14,015 bases of DNA from Alphaproteobacteria bacterium UBA6038 (lineage in GTDB: Bacteria; Pseudomonadota; Alphaproteobacteria; Micropepsales; Micropepsaceae): NCBI GenBank assembly GCA_002429315.1, contig DIZC01000130.1, positions 1 through 14,015 of the forward strand, read 5' to 3'. Made by a program: the position numbers and the translations under genes. How positions within the stretch are numbered: the stretch's first letter is position 1; every line of letters starts with the position of its first letter. The notes under the pieces were generated by a model. The model saw only the letters and a program-made list of their open reading frames with translations. It was not told the DNA's origin and did no database searches. This document shows positions 1 through 10,700 of the stretch, one piece after another.

Positions 1-105
1 ATTTACAACACCCGCAGGCTCCATGAGCTTTGCCAACACCTCTTCGAGAATGTAACCCGCAGTGCTCGCGATGCTAACCTTGGCTTCCCTCCGCGCCGCG
101 GGCAT
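1..105 (-). CDS. 5' end of an unrecognised protein, runs off the left edge
   Basis: The minus strand is open from an ATG at 105-103 to the window edge, giving 35 codons with no stop. The peptide starts MPAARREAKV and continues with a helix-like stretch (GYILEEVLAKLMEPAG). Codon use is GC-biased and the amino-acid composition looks like real protein rather than a shadow. It is divergent from the Met-Gly protein gene at 388, with about 280 bases between them, so the two may share a regulatory region. The family cannot be recognised from 35 residues. Only a weak purine stretch precedes the ATG, so the start could lie elsewhere. Its position next to the QueC-like pair makes it a possible third component of that locus, which is inference only. 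Confidence 0.45.
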   Translation of the reverse strand, partial: MPAARREAKVSIASTAGYILEEVLAKLMEPAGVVN

Positions 106-387
106 TCTCAGTCAAATCTGAGCGGTGTCGCAAGATATTATGGCGCTCGATTTCCCACAATGCCGGTGCTTCGCGTCATCCGGCTATCTGCATGCGGGAA
201 TGCGAAAAACGTGCGACTGTGCTCGGCCTGCAACCAGGCGGAAGTCGATCTCCATGTCAGAGGTTCCCGTCGCGTTGCGTCAGTTGACTTCCGCGCAGGC
301 TGAGGATGTGCTTTGCATCTATCGGGCGACGTTGGCGCGGTTGCGGCATCGGGCGGCTAGATTTCATTTCTGCCGTGGGGATCGTTC
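106..387. other. Divergent intergenic region, no supported gene
   Basis: This 282-base stretch lies between the divergent left-edge gene and the Met-Gly protein gene. A frame-2 reading is open from 125 to 565. Its second half overlaps the clearly better gene starting at 388 and is rich in Arg, Cys and Trp, so it is not credible as a protein. A TATTAT hexamer at 136-141 resembles a -10 box, but no convincing -35 sits at the right distance on either strand. The promoters for both flanking genes must lie here, but they cannot be pinned down. Confidence 0.4.
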
Positions 388-1167
388 GTGGGGCATATCA
401 GGTTGGGGCGGCTGCCTCGTACCAGAAAGTGGCAACAGGTCGTTGCGCTGCTGGGCAAGGATGCACCCGTTGACCGCATCGCTGCAGCGACCGCGGCGGC
501 TGCAGAATCCGCGCTCCGCGGCGCTCATCGTGACCCCGCATTCGGGCATTCATTCTGGCTTTTGACGCAAGTACCGCTCGCGGCGCGGTCCTCCGATTTT
601 ACGACTAGACTTGACAAATTTGGAATTCACGTTGGCGCCGACCCCACCTTGTTCGCCGTTACGGCGGCATTCTCGCAAGCGGTCGATGATCATCTGCGGC
701 AGGTTGGTGGGAGAACCGATCTCGGAGAGATGGCACAGCTTGCGGCAGCCGAGAGTCTCGCGGCGGTCGCAGGCAAAGACCTTCCGTCGCTGTTCCGGCC
801 AACGCCAAGCGACGTAAAGCTGGCGCTCGGAAGCCTCGCAGCTCCGGACCGGTTCGCAGCGCTCGCGCGAGATTTCTTCGCACGGCTAACGAGACGGTAC
901 CTCGACTATTTTGTGAGTCGAGAAATTTCCAACCATGTCGGCGTTGACAAGGCGCTGTCCTCTGTCGACGCACATACGGCATTCAACGCTGCGCTCGAAC
1001 AGCATTGTCGCGAGGCATCGCGCATCGTCCAGGAGTTCGCTGGCGGCTGGTATTCCAAGGCCCGCTTCGAGGGCACGCTAACGCCCGCCAAGGCTCGGGA
1101 TTTCGCATGGGTCGCCTTTCATAAAATACAGACGGAACTCCGCAAAAGGGCCAACGGCGATGCCTGA
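388..1167 (+). CDS. Unnamed helical protein with Met-Gly N-terminus, partner of a QueC-like enzyme
   Basis: The gene encodes 259 residues, predicted to be mostly helical, with no signal peptide, membrane segment or enzyme motif that can be recognised. The start is a GTG at 388, preceded by GGGGA at 377-381 with six bases of spacing. An in-frame stop at 358 limits extension upstream. The protein begins Met-Gly-His-Ile-Arg-Leu-Gly, so removal of Met would expose an N-terminal glycine. Conserved-looking stretches are the RRYLDYF/ISNHVG region (about 169-185) and EFAGGWYSK (216-224). The stop overlaps the QueC-like start by eight bases, so the two are almost certainly one translation unit. In type IV CBASS and Qat systems, QueC-like enzymes act with partner proteins that begin with Met-Gly, and conjugation of a deazaguanine to that glycine has been reported for CBASS. 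A similar role here is inference. It is not a recognisable QatB or CD-NTase. Confidence 0.8.
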   Translation: MGHIRLGRLPRTRKWQQVVALLGKDAPVDRIAAATAAAAESALRGAHRDPAFGHSFWLLTQVPLAARSSDFTTRLDKFGIHVGADPTLFAVTAAFSQAVDDHLRQVGGRTDLGEMAQLAAAESLAAVAGKDLPSLFRPTPSDVKLALGSLAAPDRFAALARDFFARLTRRYLDYFVSREISNHVGVDKALSSVDAHTAFNAALEQHCREASRIVQEFAGGWYSKARFEGTLTPAKARDFAWVAFHKIQTELRKRANGDA

Positions 1168-3081
1168 GCGGCTCGTTCTTTGTGGCGAGGCGGCCGCAGT
1201 CGAACAAGACGACAACGCTCTGCGCCTATTTCTAGGCGGAACCCATGCCAACGTTAGGCTGCGATTGCACGACCTTCGGCGACCTATGGTGGCAGATGTT
1301 CCTGCTGTAATCGCGGACCTTGTCGAAATCGCCGCCTACGTTCATTGCGCCGACCAGGCAATAAGTCGAGGCGGTGACGCGCGGAGAGGCATGGGAACAG
1401 ATTGGCGCCGGAGATTCCATTTCATGGTTCCGGTCCGGGAACCCGATCTTTGGTCCTCGCCCGGTATAGAGGAATCGCTGGCAAGTGTTCTTGGGTTTCT
1501 GTCAGAAGACAATTTCAGATTCGAATTTATGAGACAGCGTGCCCCCCCGTCCTTTCAAAGCTACTTGGACTTTGCGCAGGACGAGCCTGGTGCCTTTCAG
1601 GCTGATGAAGTCGTCCTTTTCTCGGGTGGGATGGATTCGTTATGCGGCACAATCGAAGAGCTAATGATAGGGCAACACCGGATTGCGCTGGTCACCACAA
1701 TTCTTCGTCGAAGGTCTACAGTCGCCAGAAGTATCTCGGTGACGAACTCAAGCGCCGCTTCCCCGGACAGGTTCTGCACGTTCCGGTCCTTGTCACAAAG
1801 CAAGACAGCATTGGGCGCGTCGAGACCTCGCAACGAACTCGTACCTTCCTTTTCGCAGCGCTGGCAACAGCGGTAGCTCACATATTCGGCCGACAACGTA
1901 TCCGCTTCTACGAGAACGGAGTCGTCAGCTTGAATCTCCCGATTGCCGGACAGGTGATTGGCACACAAGCCACGCGAACGACGCACCCCCGAGTGCTTCA
2001 CGAACTGAGCAAGTTCTTAACGGCGCTGTTTGGGGAAGCAATGACCGTGGACAACCCCTTTGCTTGGAAGACTAAGACCGAAGTGACCGCTCTAATAGCA
2101 GGGGCGGGCCACGGCGATCTAATCGCCCACTCGGTGAGTTGCAGCCACGTTCACAGCATGACGAAACTGCACACGCATTGCGGCACGTGCTCTCAATGCC
2201 TCGACAGGCGCTTTGCCGTGCTTGCCGCTGGAGTGGAGCGCCGCGATCCGACTGAAATGTATCGAGTCGATCTTCTGACCGGGGCGCGCGAAATAGGAAA
2301 CGAACGAACAATGGCAGAGGCTTACGTCCGCTCCGCGCTGGAATTCCGGCGCGTGACGCAGGAAGGGTTTCTGATCAAGTTCGCAGGTGAGATTTCTCGG
2401 GGCGCATTTGCTTTTGCCGGCATGACACCCGACGAGGTCGCGCGCTCGGCATTTGACCTACACAGACGCCACGGGAACGCCGTTCATGCCGTGCTCACGG
2501 CCGGTGTGCAGGGGCACGCCGCGGAACTCGTGAGCCAAACGCTCCCAGCCAGTTGCATCCTTCGGATAGCGGTAAGTGAACACGGTCGAGAGTTTGATAC
2601 CAATCCAATTGAGCCAGTTATCACCGATGGCCGCGCTCGCCCTCAGCCAGACAGGCGGAACTTTCAGCATCCAAGCGAGATTCGATTGGCCTTGGATGAG
2701 CGCGCGAGCCACATCTGTATTCGTGGGCTTCTGCCGATCAAGGGCAAAGCTAACTATGCACTGATCGACTTGCTAACGGCGCAACATCGGAAAGATGCAG
2801 CTGCGGAGCACGCGCCGGCAAACTATAGCTACACATCGGCGCACGAGCTCGCGAAAGCCCTCTCGATCGAACTGCCAACTTTGCGGCGGCGGGTGACCAG
2901 GTTTCGGAAAGCAGTAGCGGTAATGTTCGAGGAGCGCCTCGGTTTTCCGCTAGGCAAGGACGATCTCATCGAAACAAAGGAATGGCACGGGTACCGAATC
3001 AATCCACGCGTTCGAATCATCGCTTCAAGCGAGATCGAGATCGTGCGTCACGGTTCTCGCCCGAAACGTCACATTTTGTGA
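1160..3081 (+). pseudogene. QueC-like PP-loop enzyme, large, split by one-base frameshift
   Basis: Two overlapping frames carry one protein. The frame from the ATG at 1160 holds the PP-loop ATP-binding motif SGGMDS (residues 155-160). It loses homology after the ALVTT stretch at about 1684-1698. The expected continuation (NSSSKVYSRQKYLGDELKRRF) follows from 1699 in the next frame and runs to the TGA at 3079-3081. Adding one C in the ACCAC at 1694-1698 joins them into about 640 residues. The second part has a QueC-type zinc site: restored Cys328, Cys341, Cys344 and Cys347. QueC proper makes preQ0 from carboxydeazaguanine and ammonia using ATP, and is only about 230 residues. This protein adds about 150 residues before the PP-loop and about 290 after the zinc site, ending in a winged-helix-like region. 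That size and its partner gene suggest defence rather than queuosine synthesis. AAAAGGG at 1144-1150 serves as ribosome binding site. The 5' frame alone ends at 1876 and the 3' frame at 3081. Confidence 0.75.
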
Positions 3082-3083
3082 CG
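3067..3083. repeat. Perfect 6-bp inverted repeat over the QueC-like stop codon
   Basis: CGTCAC at 3067-3072 and GTGACG at 3078-3083 are separated by ATTTT, and the second arm covers the stop codon of the QueC-like gene. Two more CGTCACGG copies lie at 3046-3053 and 3122-3129. The hairpin could end transcription or protect the 3' end of the mRNA, but no T-run follows, so it is not a standard intrinsic terminator. Confidence 0.35.
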
Positions 3084-3184
3084 CTCCCCCGTTTGCAATC
3101 AACGACTTAGGCGAACCAACACGTCACGGCTTTTGGCGCGGCTGTCCATATCAGGTTGCACTTGAAACTCGGACGCTGCGGGTC

Positions 3185-3472
3185 ATGGGATCGGACCTCG
3201 CGCCACGAAAGGCCACACAACGGCACATCAACGGCACGCCGACCGTTAGCGGAAAGTTGGAAGCGCTGCTCAGCGCGATGTCACCGGGCGCACGTTCCAA
3301 TGATTGCCTTCAGGACGCGGCGCGGAGTCTGGCTGCGTTCCTTGCGTTGCTTGTCGAAATCGCTAATCAGCCCGAAGACCACGGAGTGAAGAATGAAAGT
3401 GACCGAAGTGGACATCGCGTTCGTGAAGCCGAGAGAGGGCCTGATCGCGTTCGCAAGCGTCGTGCTGGATGA
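3185..3472 (+). CDS. Possible small hypothetical protein upstream of SpoVG gene
   Basis: The reading frame has 95 codons starting at ATG 3185. Its central part (about residues 20-65) reads like a real helical protein, with GKLEALLSAM and AARSLAAFLALLVEIANQ stretches, and its third codon positions are GC-rich. The last 26 codons overlap the SpoVG gene and turn Arg-rich, so the natural end may be uncertain. A competing frame, 3156-3389, is Arg, Cys and Ser rich and looks like a shadow, although its TGA sits three bases before the SpoVG ATG. No family is recognised. If real, it is the first gene of the SpoVG/replication-like cluster. The 3082-3184 stretch before it shows no other gene. Confidence 0.4.
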   Translation: MGSDLAPRKATQRHINGTPTVSGKLEALLSAMSPGARSNDCLQDAARSLAAFLALLVEIANQPEDHGVKNESDRSGHRVREAERGPDRVRKRRAG

Positions 3473-3701
3473 CGAACTCTATCTGAGCGGGATCGCCATC
3501 CACCAGACGTTTGTCGGCTCGGGGCACCGGCTGACATATCCCACGCGCCGCGTCGGGGAGGCGCAATTCAACCTGTTCCATCCCATCCGCAAGCCCATCG
3601 GCACTGCCATTGAGCAGGCGATTTTCGACAAGCTGAACGACGTAGTGAGCAAGCAAGGTGCTGGACACAATCGCGCTGACTCTAGACCAGCACCAGTTTG
3701 A
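3393..3701 (+). CDS. SpoVG-domain protein
   Basis: The first roughly 85 of 102 residues match the SpoVG pattern: an MKVTEV opening, the ASVVLDDELYLSGIAI strand region, a TYPTRR segment in place of the usual MPSRK motif, and a terminal helix preceded by FHPIRKPIGTAIE. SpoVG of Firmicutes is a small nucleic-acid-binding regulator of septation and virulence. Shorter proteobacterial homologues occur on mobile elements next to replication genes, and their role is unclear. GGAG at 3383-3386 lies six bases before the ATG, a good ribosome binding site. The 3' end overlaps the start of the replication-like gene by 44 bases, which implies co-translation. The last 15 or so residues lie in the overlap and do not look like SpoVG. 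DNA or RNA binding in support of replication or transfer is inference. Confidence 0.75.
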   Translation: MKVTEVDIAFVKPREGLIAFASVVLDDELYLSGIAIHQTFVGSGHRLTYPTRRVGEAQFNLFHPIRKPIGTAIEQAIFDKLNDVVSKQGAGHNRADSRPAPV

Positions 3702-4893
3702 AGTCCTGGAGCCGGATCGATTTTCCCCCTCGGCACGGGGACTCGTCGGAGCGCCCTATTATCCGCTCGGCGCGCGAGGCCATTTCGCCTGCGTGCTCAA
3801 CCCGACCAAAAGCGACTTCGAAGCCGGTCGATATTTTCCACGTCTGACGCTGGCGAAACGAAAATCTCAAACCGGCTTCGCGCTAACGCTGCGGATCGAA
3901 TTCTCAGCGCCCAAGCTGATCTTCGGCAACAATTTCGATGAGCTGCGATCACGCGATTTCGATCTGGTGCTTGACAGCCTCCACGAATGGCTCGGCACGC
4001 TCGGCATCCGGATTTCCGACCCGGTTCTGCGTGCGGCTCGCGTCTCCTCGATCCACTATTCCAAGAACATGGCGCTTTCGGATTACACAACCTGTTCGAT
4101 GGTAATCGGCGAACTCGACCTCATCGACCTCAGCGGTCGGCTGGACCTGTCGCACACCGACTACAGGAACGAGGGGCACGCGATCCGGTACCACGCGAAC
4201 AGCTTCGAAGTGACGTTCTACGACAAGCTGAAGGACCTCCAGAAGTCCCGACTCAGTGAGAAGCGGGCCGTCGAGCGGGACAACGCCGGTCAGATCGGTC
4301 TGTTCGCTCAAAGCGGCGCGTTTCCTAAGGAGCTTGAGATTCTGCGCATGGAAGTTCGGCTCGGGAGCCGTGCCAGGATCGTAAAGCTCCTCAAACGGCT
4401 GGACATACAAGTCGAGCCGACGTTTGCCGCGCTGTTCGACCAGAGCATCGCCAAGGCCGTAGTGCTGCATTTCTGGGGCGATATCAGGCGGCAGCTACCG
4501 CTCGCCAGCCGGGTCAAGCACCAGCGCCCGGAAGATGTGTTTGCGGCGCTTGCCATTGCTGCTAGGGGAAAGACAAAACCCGGCAAGCTGCTTCAGCTTC
4601 TGGGCAGCACGATGCTTCTGGGTTCGGTTGGGTTTCGCGGTACGGCCGCCCTCGTCAGCCGGCATTCGACCGTGCGCTCTTGGCAGCGCTACAAGAGGGA
4701 GCTGAAGGCGCTGCCCGTGCTTGATTCGGGGTGTTTCAGCGCCCTGGGGCACGTTAGCGAGGCGCTTGCCGCCTTCGAACCGCTGCGGCTGAACAAGTAC
4801 CGCGTAAAGCCCATCCCTTGTAACGTGGAATCGCTTCGTGCCGGGGGGCCTTCTGTCATTCAAGCGACGCGAAAGAGAAAATCCAGGGAGTGA
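3658..4893 (+). CDS. Putative gene II/X-like phage/plasmid replication protein
   Basis: The protein has 411 residues and starts at a GTG (MLDTIALTL), the usual opening of filamentous-phage gene II/X-type and related plasmid replication proteins. Family-like features follow: LRIEFSAPKLIFGNNFDEL (about 81-99), a VSSIHYSKN segment (about 131-139), and YHANSFEVTFYDKLKDL (178-194), where Tyr188 of the YDK motif could be a catalytic tyrosine. No clear HUH metal motif could be read, so nicking activity is not shown. The gene lies after the SpoVG-domain gene with a 44-base overlap, and hsdM starts two bases after its stop. Replication-initiator-like proteins paired with a SpoVG-domain protein suggest a role in element replication or transfer. 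The C-terminal tail (about residues 385-411) is basic. Assignment rests on pattern memory of the family; a recombination or regulatory role is possible. Confidence 0.5.
   Translation: MLDTIALTLDQHQFEVLEPDRFSPSARGLVGAPYYPLGARGHFACVLNPTKSDFEAGRYFPRLTLAKRKSQTGFALTLRIEFSAPKLIFGNNFDELRSRDFDLVLDSLHEWLGTLGIRISDPVLRAARVSSIHYSKNMALSDYTTCSMVIGELDLIDLSGRLDLSHTDYRNEGHAIRYHANSFEVTFYDKLKDLQKSRLSEKRAVERDNAGQIGLFAQSGAFPKELEILRMEVRLGSRARIVKLLKRLDIQVEPTFAALFDQSIAKAVVLHFWGDIRRQLPLASRVKHQRPEDVFAALAIAARGKTKPGKLLQLLGSTMLLGSVGFRGTAALVSRHSTVRSWQRYKRELKALPVLDSGCFSALGHVSEALAAFEPLRLNKYRVKPIPCNVESLRAGGPSVIQATRKRKSRE
4885..4890 (+). promoter_or_regulatory. Ribosome binding site that sets the hsdM start
   Basis: AGGGAG lies five bases before the ATG at 4896 and inside the last codons of the replication-like gene. 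The in-frame GTG at 4890 overlaps the end of this site and would be a poor start, so the ATG at 4896 is preferred. The arrangement couples hsdM translation to the upstream gene. Confidence 0.6.
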
Positions 4894-4895
4894 AG

Positions 4896-6534
<1,639 letters not shown>

Positions 6535-6545
<11 letters not shown>

Positions 6546-7779
6546 ATTCGTCGAAACCGAACTTGGCCAGCTGCTAACTTTCGCAAATGGCCGAACAAGC
6601 CCGAAACGCGTCGACGGACGTCCATATCCGGTCTATGGGTCAAATGGGATTATTGGGTATGCGAACGAGTCCAATGCATCCGCAAACTCAATAGTTATCG
6701 GACGCGTCGGCAGTTACTGCGGCTCGCTTTATTTTAGCAAACACAAGAGCTGGGTAACCGACAACGCAATTCGAGCCTCGGCGCTCGGCAACAATGACCC
6801 ACAGTTTCTCTTCTATTTGCTCAGCACTTTAAACCTGAACAGGTTGCGCGCTGGTTCAGGGCAACCGCTACTAAATCAGGAAATACTCAGCCGCATACAA
6901 ACTTCAGTTCCTGAACCGACAGAACAACGAGCGATCGCACTAATCCTTGGCACGCTGGACGACAAGATTGAACTAGACTGGCGGATGAACGAGACGTTGG
7001 GGGCGATCGCGCAGGCGCTGTTCAAATCGTGGTTCGTGGACTTCGATCCCGTCCGCGCCAAGTCCGAAGGCCGCGATAGTAAGTTGACTGAATCCATCGC
7101 CAATCCGTTTCCTCGCTCCTTTGAAGGCTCAGAGTTAGGCAGAATTCCGAAGGGTTGGCGAGTTGTGCGGATTGGAGAGATTTGCGAGGTGATAGATTGC
7201 CTCCACTCCAAAAAGCCTGAACGACTGGAATTCGGTCTACCTCTCTTGCAACTGTCGAATATTAGAGACGACGGCCTGATCGACATGGAAGACTCCTATT
7301 TCATCAGCGAAGATGATTACAGGAAATGGGTCAGCCGAATGGAGGCAAAGCCCGGAGATTGTGTGATTACAAACGTCGGACGCGTCGGAGCGGTCGCGCA
7401 AATGCCGGCCGGTAAAAAGGCGGCACTGGGAAGGAATATGACAGGCATTCGATGTAAGCCGAACTTTCCGCATCCAACGTTTCTCATTGAATGCTTGGTC
7501 TCCGATGCGATGAACGACGAAATTGGGACAAAAATAGACTCGGGGACAATCCTTGATGCACTCAATGTGCGAAACATCCCAAAACTCCGATTCATATGCG
7601 CGTCCGATGATATTCTCCGAAAGTTCGAGATCTTGATGCGTCCGCTGAGAGCACAGATGGAGGGGAATCTCGCAAATGCCCGCACGCTCGGTGCGGTTCG
7701 CAACGCGCTGCTGCCCAAGCTAACCTCGTGCGAAATCCGGATGAAGGATGCAGATAAGATCGTGGGGGCGGTTGCGTGA
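6535..7779 (+). CDS. hsdS: Type I restriction-modification specificity subunit
   Basis: HsdS recognises the split target sequence and scaffolds HsdM and HsdR. The 414 residues show the standard two-half plan. The first target-recognition domain occupies about 1-129. The central conserved spacer is at about 130-180 (EQRAIA, then LDDKIELDWRMNETL, then LFKSWFVDFDPVRAKSEG). The second recognition domain is at about 195-360, starting after LGRIPKGWRV. A C-terminal conserved helix ends with LGAVRNALLPKL. The recognition domains look richer in A and T than hsdM, hsdR and the central spacer, which fits exchange of recognition domains by recombination. The start overlaps hsdM by eleven bases and the stop overlaps the hsdR GTG by four. 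The target sequence cannot be predicted by eye. Confidence 0.93.
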
Positions 7780-10700
7780 GCGCCTTCACCGAATCCGTCG
7801 TCGAGGAAGCCGCGCTGGAGTGGCTGAGCGGGCTCGGGTGGACGGTTGCGCACGGGCCAGACATCGCCGTCGATGGTCCTTCGCCCGAGCGATCCGATCC
7901 CAATTATCGCGATGCGATCTTGGAGCAGCGTCTGCGCGCGGCGCTGGCACGGCTCAATCCGGAGCTGCCACCTGAGGCGGTCGAGGACGCCTATCGCAAG
8001 CTGACGCGCCTGGCGGCGCCGACACCGATCGAACGCAATCGCGCGCTCCATCGCATGCTGGTGAACGGCGTCACGGTGGAATACCGCCGCAAGGACGGCT
8101 CCATCGCCGGCGATCAGGCGCGCGTGATTGATTTCACGCACCCAGACGCCAACGACTGGCTGGCGGTCAACCAGTTCACCGTCGTGGAAGGACAGCACAC
8201 GCGCCGTCCCGATATCGTGCTGTTCGTCAACGGCCTGCCGCTTGGCGTCATCGAGCTCAAGAACGCGACCGACGAGGCCGCCACGATCTGGTCGGCCTTC
8301 CAGCAGCTCGAAACCTATCAGGCGCAGATCCCCGCGCTGTTCGCCGCCAACGAAGTGCTGGTCGCGTCCGACGGCATGGAAGCGCGCATCGGCGCGCTCG
8401 GCGCGGGGCGCGAGTGGTTCAAGCCCTGGCGCACCATCACCGGCGATGGCGAGCCCGCGCGCCTGGCCGAATTGCAGGTGATGTTGGAAGGCGTGTTCGA
8501 GAAGCGCCGCTTTCTCGATCTGATCCGCTACTTCGTCGTGTTCGAGGATGACGGCGGCAAGATCACCAAGAAACTCGCTGGCTATCATCAGTTCCACGCC
8601 GTGAACGTCGCCATCGAAGAGACGCTGCGGGCGACGGGTACGGCCGAGCGGGGCGGCGCACGCGAGACCGGCCGCTTCTTCGCTCACAAGCAGGCCGGCG
8701 GCAAGGAGGGCGACCGCCGCGTCGGCGTGGTGTGGCACACCCAGGGCTCAGGCAAGAGCCTGACCATGGCGTTCTATGCCGGCCGCGCCATTCTGGAGCC
8801 CGCGATGGAGAACCCCACCATCGTCGTGCTCACCGACCGCAACGATCTGGACGATCAGCTCTTCGGCACGTTCTCGCGCTGCCAGGACCTTTTGCGCCAG
8901 CCGCCGGTGCAGGCGGCGGATCGCGCCGACCTGCGCCGGAAGCTCTCGGTTGCCTCCGGCGGCGTGGTGTTCACCACAATCCACAAATTCTTCCCCGAAG
9001 AGAAGGGCGACAAGCACCCGCTCCTGTCCGAACGGCGCAACATCGTGGTGCTGGCGGACGAGGCCCACCGCAGCCAATACGATTTCATTGACGGCTTCGC
9101 CGCGCACATGCGCGACGCGCTGCCCAACGCCTCCTTCATCGGCTTCACCGGCACGCCCATCGAGAAGAAGGACGCCAGTACCATTGCCGTGTTCGGTGAC
9201 TACATCAGTATCTATGACATCCAGCGCGCCGTGGCCGACCGCGCCACCGTGCCGATCTACTACGAGAGCCGGCTCGCCAAGCTGGCGCTCAAGGCCTCGG
9301 AGAAGCCGAAGATCGATCCCAAATTCGAGGAGATCACCGAAAACGAAGAGATCGCGCGGAAGGAAAAGCTGAAGAGCAAATGGGCGCAGCTCGAGGCGCT
9401 GGTCGGCGCCGAGAAGCGCTTGAGGCTTATCGCCCGCGATCTTGTCGATCACTATGAAGCGCGGTTTGCGGTCATGGAAGGCAAGGCCATGGTCGTGGCC
9501 ATGAGCCGGCGCATCGTGGTGGCGCTCTACAATGAGATCGCGCTGCTGCGCCCTGAATGGGCCGAACAGGACGACGGCGCGGGTGTCATGAAGGTGGTCA
9601 TGACCGGCTCGGCGGCCGATCCGGCCGATTGGCAGACCCATATCCGCAACAAGCCGCGGCGCGAGGAATTGGCCAAACGCTTCCGCGACCCAGCCGATCC
9701 CTTCCGCCTCGTCATCGTGCGCGACATGTGGCTGACCGGCTTCGACGCGCCCAGCCTTTCGACCATGTATGTCGACAAACCCATGCGCGGCCATGGCCTG
9801 ATGCAGGCCATCGCGCGCGTCAATCGCGTTTTCAAGGACAAGCCCGGCGGGCTGGTGGTGGATTATCTGGGGCTGGCCGCCGAACTCAAGAAGGCGCTGG
9901 CGACCTACACCGAAGCCGGCGGACGCGGCCAGACGGCGCTCGATCAGGACGAGGCCGTGGCGTTGATGAAAGCGAAGTACGGTGTGTGCGCGGGCCTGTT
10001 CCACGGCTTCGACTGGTCCGCCTGGCGAAAGGGAACGTCCGCCCAGCGGCTTTCGGTCCTGCCGGCCGCGCAGGAGCACATCTTGGCGCAGGAGGACGGC
10101 AAGTCTCGCCTGCTCAAAGCTGTGACCGAACTATCCCAGGCCTTCGCGCTCGCCGTACCGCATGAGGACGCGCTCGCTATCCGCGACGATGTGGCGTTCT
10201 TCCAGGACGTGCGTGCGGTACTGGCCAAGAGTTCGGTCGGTCAGGGCAAGACCGACTACGAGCTTGATCACGCCATCCGTCAAATCGTCTCCGGCGCAGT
10301 GGCGCCCGAGGGCGTCATGGACATCTTCGCGGCGGCGGGACTGAAGAAGCCGGACATCTCCATTCTCTCCGATGAATTCCTGGCCGAGGTGCGGGGAATG
10401 CCGCAGCGTAATTTGGCCGTGGAACTGCTGCAAAAGTTGCTCAAGGGCGAGATCCGCACTCGCCTGCGACGCAATCTCGTGCTGGCGCGCTCCTTTGCGG
10501 ACATGCTGGAGCAGTCGCTGCGGCGCTACCAGAACCGCGCCATCGAGACCGCCAAAGTCATCGAGGAACTGATCCAGCTCGCCAAGGATATACGGGCAGC
10601 CGAGCGGCGGGGCGAAGAGCTAGGCCTCTCCGACGACGAGGTGGCCTTCTACGATGCGCTGGAAACCAACGACAGCGCCGTCAAGGTATTGGGGGACCAG

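Noticed and set aside
125..565. A 146-codon plus-strand reading frame at the left
   Set aside because: Most of it overlaps the better-supported gene at 388 in another frame, and its composition (many Arg, Cys, Trp, Ser) is typical of a shadow frame.
388..3081. A standard Qat or type IV CBASS system
   Set aside because: No QatA-type ATPase, TatD-like nuclease, CD-NTase or TGT-like gene is visible, and the Met-Gly protein does not resemble QatB or a CD-NTase. Missing parts could still lie to the left of the window.
3156..3389. A 77-codon frame ending three bases before the SpoVG ATG
   Set aside because: The junction spacing is attractive, but the product is rich in Arg, Ser and Cys and looks like a shadow of the 3185-3472 frame.
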